A stretch of DNA of 64,000 nt from Methanoregulaceae archaeon. GTDB lineage: Bacteria > Armatimonadota > Fimbriimonadia > Fimbriimonadales > Fimbriimonadaceae. Where the stretch lies: NCBI GenBank assembly GCA_020850325.1, contig JADZEW010000016.1, positions 124,001 through 188,000 of the forward strand, read 5' to 3'. Position numbers and translations under genes: made by a program. The notes beneath the pieces are model-generated. The model was not told the DNA's origin and searched no databases. It saw nothing but the letters and a program-made list of their open reading frames with translations. Positions 41,060-48,862 of the stretch are shown in pieces; position 1 is the stretch's first letter; each line of letters opens with the position of its first letter.

Positions 41060-42334
41060 ATGCAACTGTTACGGATTCCTGCCTTCAGAAACCTCTGGCT
41101 CGGCCAAGCCATCTCGCAGATGGGCGACGCGCTGTATTACGTCGCCTTCATGTTCATGGTCAAGAAGATCACCGGCCAGAACAACATGGTCGGCTTCATC
41201 GGCGCGGTCGAGGTTCTGCCGTTCTTCATCTTCGGTCCCTACACCGGCGTCCTCGCGGACCGGCTCGATCGGCGCGTCATCCTGCTTTGGTCGGACCTGC
41301 TCTGCGGCTTCATCCTCGTCGGACTTGCCCTGATGGGTCTGCGCGGTGGCTTTCCACCCGTGTGGACCCTGTTTGTGGCTGCGTTCCTGCTCTCGTCGGT
41401 GCGCGCCTTCTTCATGCCGACCAAGAACGCAACCATCCCGGCGATCGTTCCCCAAGACCTGTTGGGCCGGGCCCTCGCGTTCAGCATGGGAACGCAGAAC
41501 TTCATGCAGTTGGGCGGCTTGGCGTTATCCGCGGCGGTTCTCGCCCCGCTCTACCAGCAGTCGCCGCAAGTGTTCTTCGTGTCGGTCGTCTCGCTGAACG
41601 CGCTGTCCTACTTCCTGTCCGCGTACTTCATCTACCGGCTGCCGTCGGTAAAGCCCGAGCGGACGGATGGCGATTCGCGGGTGTCGGTTCGGCGCGAGTT
41701 CATGGAGGGGTTGCGGTACATCATCGAGCGCAAGGCGTTGCTCGCGATGCGGATCGTCGGCATTCTGTTCAGCCTGATGGTGGCCCCGTTCTTCGTGGTG
41801 TACATCGCGGCCAACGATCAGTGGTTTGGCGGCAAGCCGCAGACGCTGTCGTGGTTCGAGTTCGCGTTCTTCCTCGGCATGATCATTGGTAGCGTCCTCG
41901 TCGGGCGTCGCATGCCGCAGAGGCCGGGAATCGCCAACTCGGTGGCGCTCGGGGTGGTGGCGGTGGGCATCGGACTCATGGCGTTTAGCCCGCACTTCTG
42001 GCCCTTCGCCTTCTGGAACTTGGTGTGCGGCGTGGCGGTGCCTTTTGCGGACATCACCCGCGAGACGTACACGCAGCTGGTCGTCCCGGATGCCATGCGC
42101 GGCCGGGTGAACAGCCTGCAAATGATGACGTCGACCGCGATGATGCCGATCGGGATGGCGGCTGCGGGAGCTCTGCTCGACGTCGCGGGGCTGATCACCA
42201 TGTTCCTCGTCATGGGCGGCGGAATGCTGCTGGCGGCGATGATCGGGCTTGCGTTCCGAGACTATCGGCAGGCGGTGATCCCGAAGTTCGAAGACGCTCA
42301 ATCAGGCGGACAACCGGTCAGCGCGACCGCTTAG
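41060..42334 (+). CDS. Major facilitator superfamily transporter (MFS_3 type)
   Basis: A 424-residue inner-membrane exporter with about twelve hydrophobic segments. The TM2-TM3 loop motif is GVLADRLDRRVILLWSDLL. The central loop is SVKPERTDGDSRVSVRREF. It resembles the 5784-7106 protein in layout and may be a paralogue, although it is less than clearly alike in the loops. Substrate unknown. Its 3' end overlaps the convergent DNA-methylase gene by 17 bases. Confidence 0.88.
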   Translation: MQLLRIPAFRNLWLGQAISQMGDALYYVAFMFMVKKITGQNNMVGFIGAVEVLPFFIFGPYTGVLADRLDRRVILLWSDLLCGFILVGLALMGLRGGFPPVWTLFVAAFLLSSVRAFFMPTKNATIPAIVPQDLLGRALAFSMGTQNFMQLGGLALSAAVLAPLYQQSPQVFFVSVVSLNALSYFLSAYFIYRLPSVKPERTDGDSRVSVRREFMEGLRYIIERKALLAMRIVGILFSLMVAPFFVVYIAANDQWFGGKPQTLSWFEFAFFLGMIIGSVLVGRRMPQRPGIANSVALGVVAVGIGLMAFSPHFWPFAFWNLVCGVAVPFADITRETYTQLVVPDAMRGRVNSLQMMTSTAMMPIGMAAAGALLDVAGLITMFLVMGGGMLLAAMIGLAFRDYRQAVIPKFEDAQSGGQPVSATA

Positions 42335-43319
42335 CCACGAACAGCCACTCGTGATTGTGAAGATGGGACACCTGTCCCACCTTCTCGCCTTCGCGGTTGT
42401 GGATGCCGATCGAGGCGCCCACGTATCGCCGATACGGGATCGCGGTCGCCTGAAACTCGCCCCAAGCACCGAGCATCGCCTCGATCTCGGGCAGCGAGAC
42501 ATAACCCTCGTCGTTGAAGGAGAGCAGCAGGTAGCGACACCGCAACGAACCGATGAGTTCGGCGAGCGCCTCGCGGGCGGTGCGCTTTTGGTTGAACACC
42601 GACGGGCGGGTGCGCACGTCGATCCGCTTGTTGGCTTTGCCGTACGTCTCGGGCTCGTCGTTCAGCACGAGCGTCTCCCACACGTGGTAGTTGCCGACGT
42701 ATCGGTGCTGGTTGTAGGGTGGATCGAGGTACACCAAGTCGGCGTCGATGTTCGGCGCCAGTTCCAAGGCATCCACCTGGGTCGCCACTCCGGGGCCGGG
42801 AAGCAACTCGGGCGTTTGAAGCACCATCGGCTCGAAAGATCTCGGCGCCCATTGCTTCAGGTAGGCCATCTGGACACCGGTGGTCGAATCCACGCGGTCG
42901 GCGGCGAGCATGAGCGAGGTCAGCAAAATGGGCCGCAGCTCCTCCGGCTCTTTCTCGATCGCCTGCCGGATCGTATCCATCCGCGCCGCGTTCTCGGCCT
43001 GGAAGAACTGAGCTTCTTCGCTGAACTTCTGGGCAAAGTAGCCGGGTTGACCCGGCAGTCGATTGAGGCGCGCGATGGCATCGGTGAGCGCCGCGTAGTC
43101 CACCGTGTGCGAGTCCGTCGCCACGAACGTCTCGGCCAGCACCCGGGCGAACGCCAGGTGGTCGTTGGCATGAACGTACCGCCCCGTGCGCTTCAGAGCT
43201 TGTCCCACGCGGGAGGTGCCGGAGAACAAGTCGCACACCGAGTTGACGCCCTCGAGCGCCTCGACCCGCGTCAGGATGTCCGGGATCAGCCGTCGCTTAG
43301 AACCCAGGTACTTGATCAT
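42318..43319 (-). CDS. D12-class (Dam-type) adenine-specific DNA methyltransferase
   Basis: A 333-residue enzyme that methylates adenine at N6 in DNA. The family opening is MIKYLGSKRRLIPDI, then the SAM-binding loop CDLFSGTSRVGQALKR (29-44) and the catalytic DPPYN (199-203). The D12 order (SAM loop before catalytic motif) is kept. No restriction enzyme is near, so it may be a solitary regulatory or repair-linked methylase. The ATG at 43319 overlaps the deoB stop (ATGA); a start four codons earlier lies inside deoB and is unlikely. Target sequence cannot be read from the protein. Confidence 0.88.
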   Translation of the reverse strand: MIKYLGSKRRLIPDILTRVEALEGVNSVCDLFSGTSRVGQALKRTGRYVHANDHLAFARVLAETFVATDSHTVDYAALTDAIARLNRLPGQPGYFAQKFSEEAQFFQAENAARMDTIRQAIEKEPEELRPILLTSLMLAADRVDSTTGVQMAYLKQWAPRSFEPMVLQTPELLPGPGVATQVDALELAPNIDADLVYLDPPYNQHRYVGNYHVWETLVLNDEPETYGKANKRIDVRTRPSVFNQKRTAREALAELIGSLRCRYLLLSFNDEGYVSLPEIEAMLGAWGEFQATAIPYRRYVGASIGIHNREGEKVGQVSHLHNHEWLFVAKRSR

Positions 43320-44440
43320 GCGGGCGACCAAGCCACGCCCAGGTGCTCCGCGACGGCCAACCCAACGTGCAAAAACCCCGCCCGGTCGCCCAGGTCCGTC
43401 CGCCGTCCCGAGCCTCGCCGAAGGGCGACAAACGGCACGTACTCGCGGGTGTGGTCGGTGGAGATGTCGGTCGGGTCGTTGCCGTGGTCGCTGGTGAGAA
43501 TGAGCAGATCGTCATCGGTAAGGCGCTCGAGAATCTTGGCGAGCGTCACATCGAACGTCTCGAGGCACTTCGCGAACCCAGTCGGATCGCTCCGGTGACC
43601 GTAGAGCATGTCGAAGTCCTCGAAGTTCGCAAAGATGAACCGAGCGTCGCTCGCGAGGGCGGTCTCGAGGAGCATGGCTTCGTGTTCGGGGTTGCTTTGG
43701 GTGCGCCGCACCGGGCGGAAGCCACGTCCGCCGAAGAGCTCCGGCACGACGCCGATTCCGAACACATCGCCGACCTTGTCGACCAAGTTCGCGGCCGGCT
43801 CCATCGGGAAGTCCTTTCGTCGTTCGGTTCTCCGGAAGGCTCCCGGTTTGCCTTCGAACGGTCTCGCGATGACGCGTTGATAGTGATTCGGCCGGACGCC
43901 GAGTTCGCGGGCGACACGGCAGAACTCATAGAGCTGGCCGATCGGAATGATGTCTTCATGGACGGCGATTTGGAACACGCTGTCCGCGCTGGTGTAGACG
44001 ATCGGCGATCCGGTTCGGAGGTGCTCCTCGCCCAGTTCGGCGATGATGGTCGTGCCGCTGGCGGGCCGGTTGCCGAGGGTCTTGCGCCCGATACAGCGTT
44101 CGAACTCCGCCATGAGGTCGGCGGGGAATCCGTCTGGGTAGGTCGGGAACCGATCCTCGACGAGGATGCCCATCATCTCCCAGTGCCCGGTGACGGAGTC
44201 CTTGCCCCCTTGGCTGAGCGGTTGAAGGCGTCCGAACTCGACGTTGAGGTTGGATGGGGCGTCGCCGAGATGGTTCGGACCGAAGTAGCCGAGGCTGCCG
44301 AGAAGCGGCGCGTCGATGCCGGCGTTGTGTTGCCAGACGTTTTCGAGGGTGTTGGGGTGATGTGGGTCGCCGAATGCCGCCGCGTCGGGTGCAGCCCCCG
44401 CCCCGCAACCATCGAGAACCAACACAATCGCCCGCTTCAT
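43316..44440 (-). CDS. deoB: Phosphopentomutase
   Basis: Converts (deoxy)ribose 1-phosphate to 5-phosphate in nucleoside salvage. The 374-residue protein is a metal-dependent alkaline-phosphatase-fold enzyme with VLVLDGCGAGAAPDAAAFGD at the N-terminus, SVTGHWEMMGI (nucleophile region), ASGTTIIAELG and ILTSDHGNDPTDISTDHTRE at the C-terminus. All are deoB hallmarks. It is translationally coupled to the methylase gene downstream. No other deo gene is in the window. Confidence 0.95.
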   Translation of the reverse strand: MKRAIVLVLDGCGAGAAPDAAAFGDPHHPNTLENVWQHNAGIDAPLLGSLGYFGPNHLGDAPSNLNVEFGRLQPLSQGGKDSVTGHWEMMGILVEDRFPTYPDGFPADLMAEFERCIGRKTLGNRPASGTTIIAELGEEHLRTGSPIVYTSADSVFQIAVHEDIIPIGQLYEFCRVARELGVRPNHYQRVIARPFEGKPGAFRRTERRKDFPMEPAANLVDKVGDVFGIGVVPELFGGRGFRPVRRTQSNPEHEAMLLETALASDARFIFANFEDFDMLYGHRSDPTGFAKCLETFDVTLAKILERLTDDDLLILTSDHGNDPTDISTDHTREYVPFVALRRGSGRRTDLGDRAGFLHVGLAVAEHLGVAWSPA

Positions 44441-44495
44441 CCGTAGATGGGTTTACCCGGATTGAGGTTGGCGAGGAAGCGTCGAGAGATGTCGA

Positions 44496-44524
44496 CGTGG
44501 GGCAGGGATGTCTTGTACCCTGCC
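44496..44524 (-). repeat. Covarying-loop hairpin repeat, copy E
   Basis: Minus strand: stem GGCAGGG, loop TACAAGACAT, stem CCCTGCC. Three stem positions differ from the main type and their partners change to keep pairing. The region 44441-44706 has no gene but is filled with repeat elements. Confidence 0.8.
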
Positions 44525-44589
44525 AGCCGGAGAGGATGCGGCGCTGGTACGAACCAACCTGCGCCCTCCGGTGGAGTTTCTATCGCAGT

Positions 44590-44630
44590 GCCGAGCAAAT
44601 CCGAGCTAACCCGAACCAACCCGGGCAAAA
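44590..44630. repeat. Degenerate 10-bp tandem repeat, locus 3
   Basis: Units in register: GCCGAGCAAA, TCCGAGCTAA, CCCGAACCAA, CCCGGGCAAA. A second short piece (CCCGAACCAA, CCCGCGCGAT) follows at about 44679-44698, after hairpin copy G. Confidence 0.7.
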
Positions 44631-44639
44631 AGAAAAGAG

Positions 44640-44661
44640 GCGAGGCACAAACCATCCTCGC
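44640..44661 (+). repeat. Covarying-loop hairpin repeat, copy G
   Basis: Stem GCGAGG, loop CACAAACCAT, stem CCTCGC. The shorter stem is shared with copy H. It is followed by GCCTCGTGGTTTA, the same tail as the 39724 variant. Confidence 0.78.
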
Positions 44662-44706
44662 GCCTCGTGGTTTAATGACCCGAACCAACCCGCGCGATAA
44701 GAAAGC

Positions 44707-45102
44707 CTAGCTTTCCGCCAGCATCTTCTCGGCGCGCTCGACGCAATCCGCGTCGTCCACACCTTCACATGGATTCGGTGCCTTCATCCACGTCTTGCCC
44801 CAGTCCGCCAGCGCTTCGAAGATCGCGTTGAGCGCCATCCCCTTCTCGGTGAGTTCGTACTCCACCTTGGGCGGCATCACCGAGATCACCGTGCGTTTGA
44901 TGATCTCCTCTTCTTCCAGCGCGATCAGTCGCTCTCGGAGCGTGCGGGGGTTGATGCCATTCTGGCGGCCGATCTCGTTGAACCGCATCTTGCCGTCGAG
45001 CAAGCTCCGAACAATCCGCAGATTCCAACGCTGATTGAGGAGGTCCAGCGTTGCCAACACCGGGCAAAACATCTCGGATTGGGGGTCTTGCTCCATGTTC
45101 AT
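44707..45102 (-). CDS. HxlR-family winged-helix transcriptional regulator
   Basis: A 131-residue DNA-binding protein of the HxlR family (MarR-related), usually sensing reactive electrophiles or ligands. An N-terminal Cys-Pro (CPVLATLDLLNQRWNLRIVR) is followed by the winged-helix core GKMRFNEIGRQNGINPRTL and wing VISVMPPKVEYELTEKGMAL. A ribosome binding site AGGAAC precedes the ATG. Two Cys residues at the C-terminus (PCEGVDDADCVERAEK) are unusual. The divergent neighbour is mnmG, but regulation of it is not implied. Target genes unknown. Confidence 0.9.
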   Translation of the reverse strand: MNMEQDPQSEMFCPVLATLDLLNQRWNLRIVRSLLDGKMRFNEIGRQNGINPRTLRERLIALEEEEIIKRTVISVMPPKVEYELTEKGMALNAIFEALADWGKTWMKAPNPCEGVDDADCVERAEKMLAES

Positions 45103-45146
45103 GCGGTTGTTCCTACGTCGAGTTTACTTGGCTCGTCCCGAACGGT

Positions 45147-45152
45147 CACAAT
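45147..45152 (+). promoter_or_regulatory. Candidate -10 of mnmG (leaderless spacing)
   Basis: CACAAT with six bases before the ATG at 45159. Confidence 0.45.
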
Positions 45153-45158
45153 TGACCG

Positions 45159-47027
45159 ATGCGATTCGACGTCATTGTGGTGGGCGCGGGTCATGCGGGG
45201 ATCGAGGCGGCACTGGCTTCGGCGCGTATGGGTCGGGCAACCGCCTGCATCACGCTCGATGTCAAGCGCATCGGCCACCTGCCCTGCAACTGCAGCATTG
45301 GCGGCCCCGCGAAAGGGCATCTCGCCCGCGAAGTCGACGCCCTCGGTGGGCAGATGGGCGTGACCACCGACCACACGATGACCCACATCCGCCGCGTGGG
45401 CACCAGTCGGGGACCTGCGGTGCAAACGGTGCGCGCTCATGTCTGCAAAGACGCTTACCCCGTGTTTATGCAGCAGGTTCTGACCGAAGAGCCGAACCTG
45501 AGCGTGCTCGAGGGAGAGGTCGAAGTCATCCTCGCTGAAGGTGGCCGTGTGACCGGGGTGCGCTGGCGCCCGGCGGGTTCGTCGGAACCCCAAGAAATCG
45601 AGACCCGCGCCGTCGTGCTCACGACCGGCACCTTCTTGAACGGGCTCTGCCATGAGGGTCGTAAGAAGACCGTCGCGGCACGCCACGGCGACCGTGCGGT
45701 GGCCACGCTGAGCGAGTTCCTGGGCGACCTTGGAGTGCGACGGCGGCGGTTCAAGACGGGAACGACTCCGCGAATCTCGGCGGCGAGCGTTCATTGGGAT
45801 CGTACGCTGGAAATGGGCAGCGAGCCTGAAGCCGGCGCGATCAGCTTCCTGCATGACCGACCGCTGACGGATCGCGAGCTCTATCCGTGCTGGCAGACTT
45901 CGACTTCTACCGCCACCCACGAGTTGCTCAAGGAGCGGCTTCACGAGAGTGCGATGTACTCCGGCGAGATCGAGGGCGTGGGACCGCGCTACTGCCCGAG
46001 TATCGAGGACAAGATCGTTCGGTTCGCCGACAAGGACACCCATCCGGTATTCCTCGAGCGCGAGACGTGGGACGGAGATTCGGTCTACGTCCAGGGCTTT
46101 TCGACATCGCTCCCCGCGGAGACGCAACTCGATGCGTTGCGAACGGTGCCGGGACTCGAGGAGGTCGTCATGCTGCGGCCAGGTTATGCCGTGGAGTACG
46201 ACATGGCCGATCCGACCCAGCTCGACGCCACCCTGATGTCCAAGCTCCTGCCCGGGCTGTTCCTAGCCGGACAGATCAACGGCACGAGCGGCTACGAGGA
46301 AGCGGCAGCGCAGGGCTTGGTCGCGGGGATCGGGGCGGCCATGCTCGCCTCCGATCAGGCACCGATTGCCTTCCCGAGGAGCGAGAGCTTTATCGGCGTG
46401 ATGATCGATGACCTGATCACGAAAGGCGTCGATGACCCCTACCGCATGCTCACCGCTCGCGCGGAACATCGGTTGCTCTTGCGGCACGACAATGCAGACC
46501 GGCGGTTGACTCCGGTGGGCCGCGCGGTCGGGGTCGTCGATGATCGTCGCTGGGCTCAGTTCGAGGCGAAGCGAGAGGCGATCGAGTCCACGCGCGCGAC
46601 GCTGGACGCGCACCACGTATCACCGGCGGACGATGCTTTGCTCACGGGCCTCGAGTTCGGCACCGTCAAGAACAAGACCTCGTTCTTCGATCTCCTTCGC
46701 CGCCCCGACGTGAGCTGGCAGAACCTCCTCACGCTGGTGGCGGCTCGCCAGCTCGACATCGAAGTTCATCCGGCTATTGGCCAGCAGATCGAGCTTGCCG
46801 CGAAGTACGACGGGTACATCAAGGTTCAGCAGCGGCATGTGGACCAGCACGAGCGGTTGGAGTCGCTGCGGATTCCCGTCGGGCTCGACTACGCGGGGCT
46901 GAAGGGTCTGAGCTACGAGTCGATCGAAAAGCTGACGCGCGTTCGCCCGGAAACCATCGGGCAAGCATCCCGCGTGCCGGGGGTGCGTCCGAGCGACATC
47001 GCGCTGCTGATCGGGCATTTGCGGTAG
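45159..47027 (+). CDS. mnmG: tRNA uridine 5-carboxymethylaminomethyl modification enzyme (MnmG/GidA)
   Basis: FAD-dependent enzyme that works with MnmE to modify wobble uridine of several tRNAs. The 622-residue length is normal. The FAD loop [21 protein letters not shown] (about 5-24), [22 protein letters not shown] and the [11 protein letters not shown] block are hallmarks. The C-terminal MnmE-binding region ends in [19 protein letters not shown]. The gene has CACAAT six bases before its ATG. The mnmE gene is not here. Confidence 0.96.
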   Translation: MRFDVIVVGAGHAGIEAALASARMGRATACITLDVKRIGHLPCNCSIGGPAKGHLAREVDALGGQMGVTTDHTMTHIRRVGTSRGPAVQTVRAHVCKDAYPVFMQQVLTEEPNLSVLEGEVEVILAEGGRVTGVRWRPAGSSEPQEIETRAVVLTTGTFLNGLCHEGRKKTVAARHGDRAVATLSEFLGDLGVRRRRFKTGTTPRISAASVHWDRTLEMGSEPEAGAISFLHDRPLTDRELYPCWQTSTSTATHELLKERLHESAMYSGEIEGVGPRYCPSIEDKIVRFADKDTHPVFLERETWDGDSVYVQGFSTSLPAETQLDALRTVPGLEEVVMLRPGYAVEYDMADPTQLDATLMSKLLPGLFLAGQINGTSGYEEAAAQGLVAGIGAAMLASDQAPIAFPRSESFIGVMIDDLITKGVDDPYRMLTARAEHRLLLRHDNADRRLTPVGRAVGVVDDRRWAQFEAKREAIESTRATLDAHHVSPADDALLTGLEFGTVKNKTSFFDLLRRPDVSWQNLLTLVAARQLDIEVHPAIGQQIELAAKYDGYIKVQQRHVDQHERLESLRIPVGLDYAGLKGLSYESIEKLTRVRPETIGQASRVPGVRPSDIALLIGHLR

Positions 47028-47035
47028 CGGGGCTT

Positions 47036-47100
47036 GTTGGCTCGTTGGTTGTTGGATTGTTGGTGTGTTGGCCTGTTGGTGTGTTGGCCTGTTGGTGTTG
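47036..47100. repeat. GTTGG-rich simple-repeat stretch after mnmG
   Basis: Repeated GTTGG words; TGTTGGCCTGTTGGTG occurs twice in tandem (about 47065-47097). A related stretch (AACACGCC repeated) occurs at 56036-56053 on the other strand. Confidence 0.65.
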
Positions 47101-47112
47101 TAGCCACGAAGC

Positions 47113-47134
47113 GCGAGGATGGTTGGTGCCTCGC
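47113..47134 (-). repeat. Covarying-loop hairpin repeat, copy H
   Basis: Minus strand: stem GCGAGG, loop CACCAACCAT, stem CCTCGC. It lies just after the stop of the frame-broken lipoprotein gene (47141), downstream of the simple-repeat stretch. Confidence 0.75.
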
Positions 47135-47140
47135 TTGTTT

Positions 47141-47637
47141 CTAGCCTTTTCCCTTCAAGGTGAGATACCAGAATATTCGCTGACCATTAATCAGGCCGGT
47201 GACGGTAACGCCATCCCCTGTCCGATTCCACCTTGTGCCTTGATAGGTATCAAACCCCTTTGACACTCTTGACTCATACATTAACAGATATCCGTCTGCC
47301 GATCGACCGTAGATCCCGCAGTGAATAGCGATAGCGCCAGAGCCCGTGTCCGCGGCAATCAGAATGTACTCTCTTCCAGAGACATCACGAAAACGCAGCT
47401 GGTCCAAGATATAGTCCGGCCCTGAGCCATTCTCATCAAGTCGAGGCGAGAGCCATTTGCTTGTCCTGTATGGACGATTTCGGAACTCCCAGCCCTCGAG
47501 GAAGCCTCCTAGCGAAGTCTTCAGACTCGCGATCGGTTCGGTTGGGCTTGCTATGCTCTCTTTGGAGACTTCGGGGTCCTTGGACGAACGGCATGAACAC
47601 AGCAAGGCCCCAACGACCAGATTAGCGCTTTAATCAA
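47141..47637 (-). pseudogene. Lipoprotein gene with a one-base frame break in its signal sequence
   Basis: From 47605 the reading frame encodes about 150 residues (LLCSCRSSKDPEVSKES, ending LTLKGKG) that look like a secreted, beta-rich lipoprotein of unknown family. A separate frame upstream starts with TTG at 47637, reads MIKALIWSLG and has AGGAGG 11 bases before it. The two join only if the C4 run at 47608-47611 (G4 in the gene) had five bases; the joined product would be MIKALIWSLGALLCSC, a perfect lipobox. So the gene is either frameshifted, phase-variable, or affected by a sequence error. No start codon in the open frame gives a good signal peptide. Confidence 0.7.
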
Positions 47638-47941
47638 AGGGGACACCGCCTCCTGGATTCCAGATCGTGGTTGCGGCCATGCGCGCAGGCTCGACGTTTC
47701 CTGAAATGCACTCCTCTTTCATCTCCCACCGCTGTTTACTTGCGCCTGCTGCGCTTCATGGTTCCGTCGCATTCCCCCCCCATGTACTGATCATACTGCC
47801 ATCGAGTCTCGCGCGGAGAACGTACCACCGCCAAACACTTCGAATGTCGAGTGTCGAGTGTCGAATGTCGAATGTGGAACGTGGCACCCTCCGGGCGACA
47901 TCCGACATCTGACATTCCACCTCCACGGGTAACTTACGCCC
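47638..47941. other. Spacer with inverted repeat
   Basis: A 304-base region before the DUF4434 gene. The right half holds the GAATGTCG-type repeat (47841-47922). The left half (47655-47840) shows no convincing gene on either strand. Confidence 0.55.
47841..47922. repeat. GAATGTCG-type repeat with inverted arm, locus 1
   Basis: Five tandem copies of the 8-mer TCGARTGT (about 47840-47875) face an inverted arm with CCGACATCTGACATTCCAC (47902-47920). A related element lies at 55946-56022. Confidence 0.7.
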
Positions 47942-48853
47942 ATGCCCTGCCGCCCGCTGGTCACCGGAACGTTCCTCGACGAGATCACCCACGACATCCC
48001 GAGCCAGAATTGGGGCGCGAGCGAATGGCGGCGCGAGTTCGAGCTGTACCGGCAGATCGGTATCGACACCGTCATCATCATCCGCGCGGGCTACAAACGG
48101 CGCTGCATCTTCCCCTCGAAGACCCTGCCCGACCAGCTGCCCGTCTATGACGACCTCGCCGAACTCTTCTTCTCCCTTGCGGACGAGATCGGGCTCAAGG
48201 TGTTCTTCGGCACCTACGACTCTGGCCACTATTGGCAGAAGCGAACCTGGTGGAAGGAAGTCGAGATCAACCAGGCGTTCCTCGACGAGGTTGTCGAGCG
48301 CTACGGCCACCACCCCAGCTTCGCGGGTTGGTATCTCACCCACGAGACCGGAAAGAACCACGCCCACATCATCGACCTGTTCAATGGCATCGGCGGCCAC
48401 TGCCGCCAGATCAAAGACCTGCCGATCCTGATCTCGCCCTACCCGCAAGGCTCAAAGCAGCTTGGCGAGGACGCGCTCACGCTCAACGAATCGTTCGATC
48501 ATTGGAATCGCATCTTCGAGGCGACCCGCGGTGCATTCGATATCTGCGCGTTTCAAGACGGCCAGGTTCACTATGAGGAGTTGCCGAGGTTTCAAGAAGG
48601 CATCCGCGAGCTTGGAGACAAGTACAACCTGACGATCTGGGCGAACGTCGAGTCCTTCGACCGCGACATGCCGATCAAGTTTCCTCCCGCCGACTGGCGA
48701 AACCTACGCTACAAGTTGGAGACCGCCGCCCAGAGCGCGGAGAAGATCATCACCTTCGAGTTCGCGCACTTCATGTCGCCGCACAGCAGCTACGTCTCCG
48801 CGCACCGGCTCTTCGACCGCTACCGGGAGTATTCAGAGTCGCTCGCGGAGTAG
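47942..48853 (+). CDS. DUF4434 family protein (TIM-barrel, glycosidase-like)
   Basis: A 303-residue cytosolic or membrane-free protein (no signal peptide) of the DUF4434 family, a TIM-barrel fold related to glycoside hydrolases. Family blocks are TGTFLDEITHDIPSQNW, WRREFELYRQIGIDTVIII, GLKVFFGTYDSGHYW, and FAGWYLTHETGKNHAHIID. The Glu in HETGKNH and the Glu in ANVESFD are plausible catalytic acids. The start ATG at 47942 lies at the right edge of a repeat. The next gene is a sugar dehydrogenase nine bases later, so the two may be co-transcribed. Confidence 0.82.
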   Translation: MPCRPLVTGTFLDEITHDIPSQNWGASEWRREFELYRQIGIDTVIIIRAGYKRRCIFPSKTLPDQLPVYDDLAELFFSLADEIGLKVFFGTYDSGHYWQKRTWWKEVEINQAFLDEVVERYGHHPSFAGWYLTHETGKNHAHIIDLFNGIGGHCRQIKDLPILISPYPQGSKQLGEDALTLNESFDHWNRIFEATRGAFDICAFQDGQVHYEELPRFQEGIRELGDKYNLTIWANVESFDRDMPIKFPPADWRNLRYKLETAAQSAEKIITFEFAHFMSPHSSYVSAHRLFDRYREYSESLAE

Positions 48854-48856
48854 TAT
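48851..48856 (+). promoter_or_regulatory. Possible -10 of the cytochrome-sugar dehydrogenase gene
   Basis: TAGTAT six bases before the GTG at 48863, but the first three bases are the DUF4434 stop codon, so this could be chance. Confidence 0.3.
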
Positions 48857-48862
48857 TCCTCT

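Noticed and set aside
44437-44688. Small minus-strand open frame between deoB and the HxlR gene
   Set aside because: Made largely of dispersed repeat copies and 10-bp repeats; no signal, motif or ribosome site.
47840-47880. Tandem short repeats that resemble a CRISPR start
   Set aside because: Units are 8 bases with no spacers and no cas genes; they belong to an inverted-repeat element.
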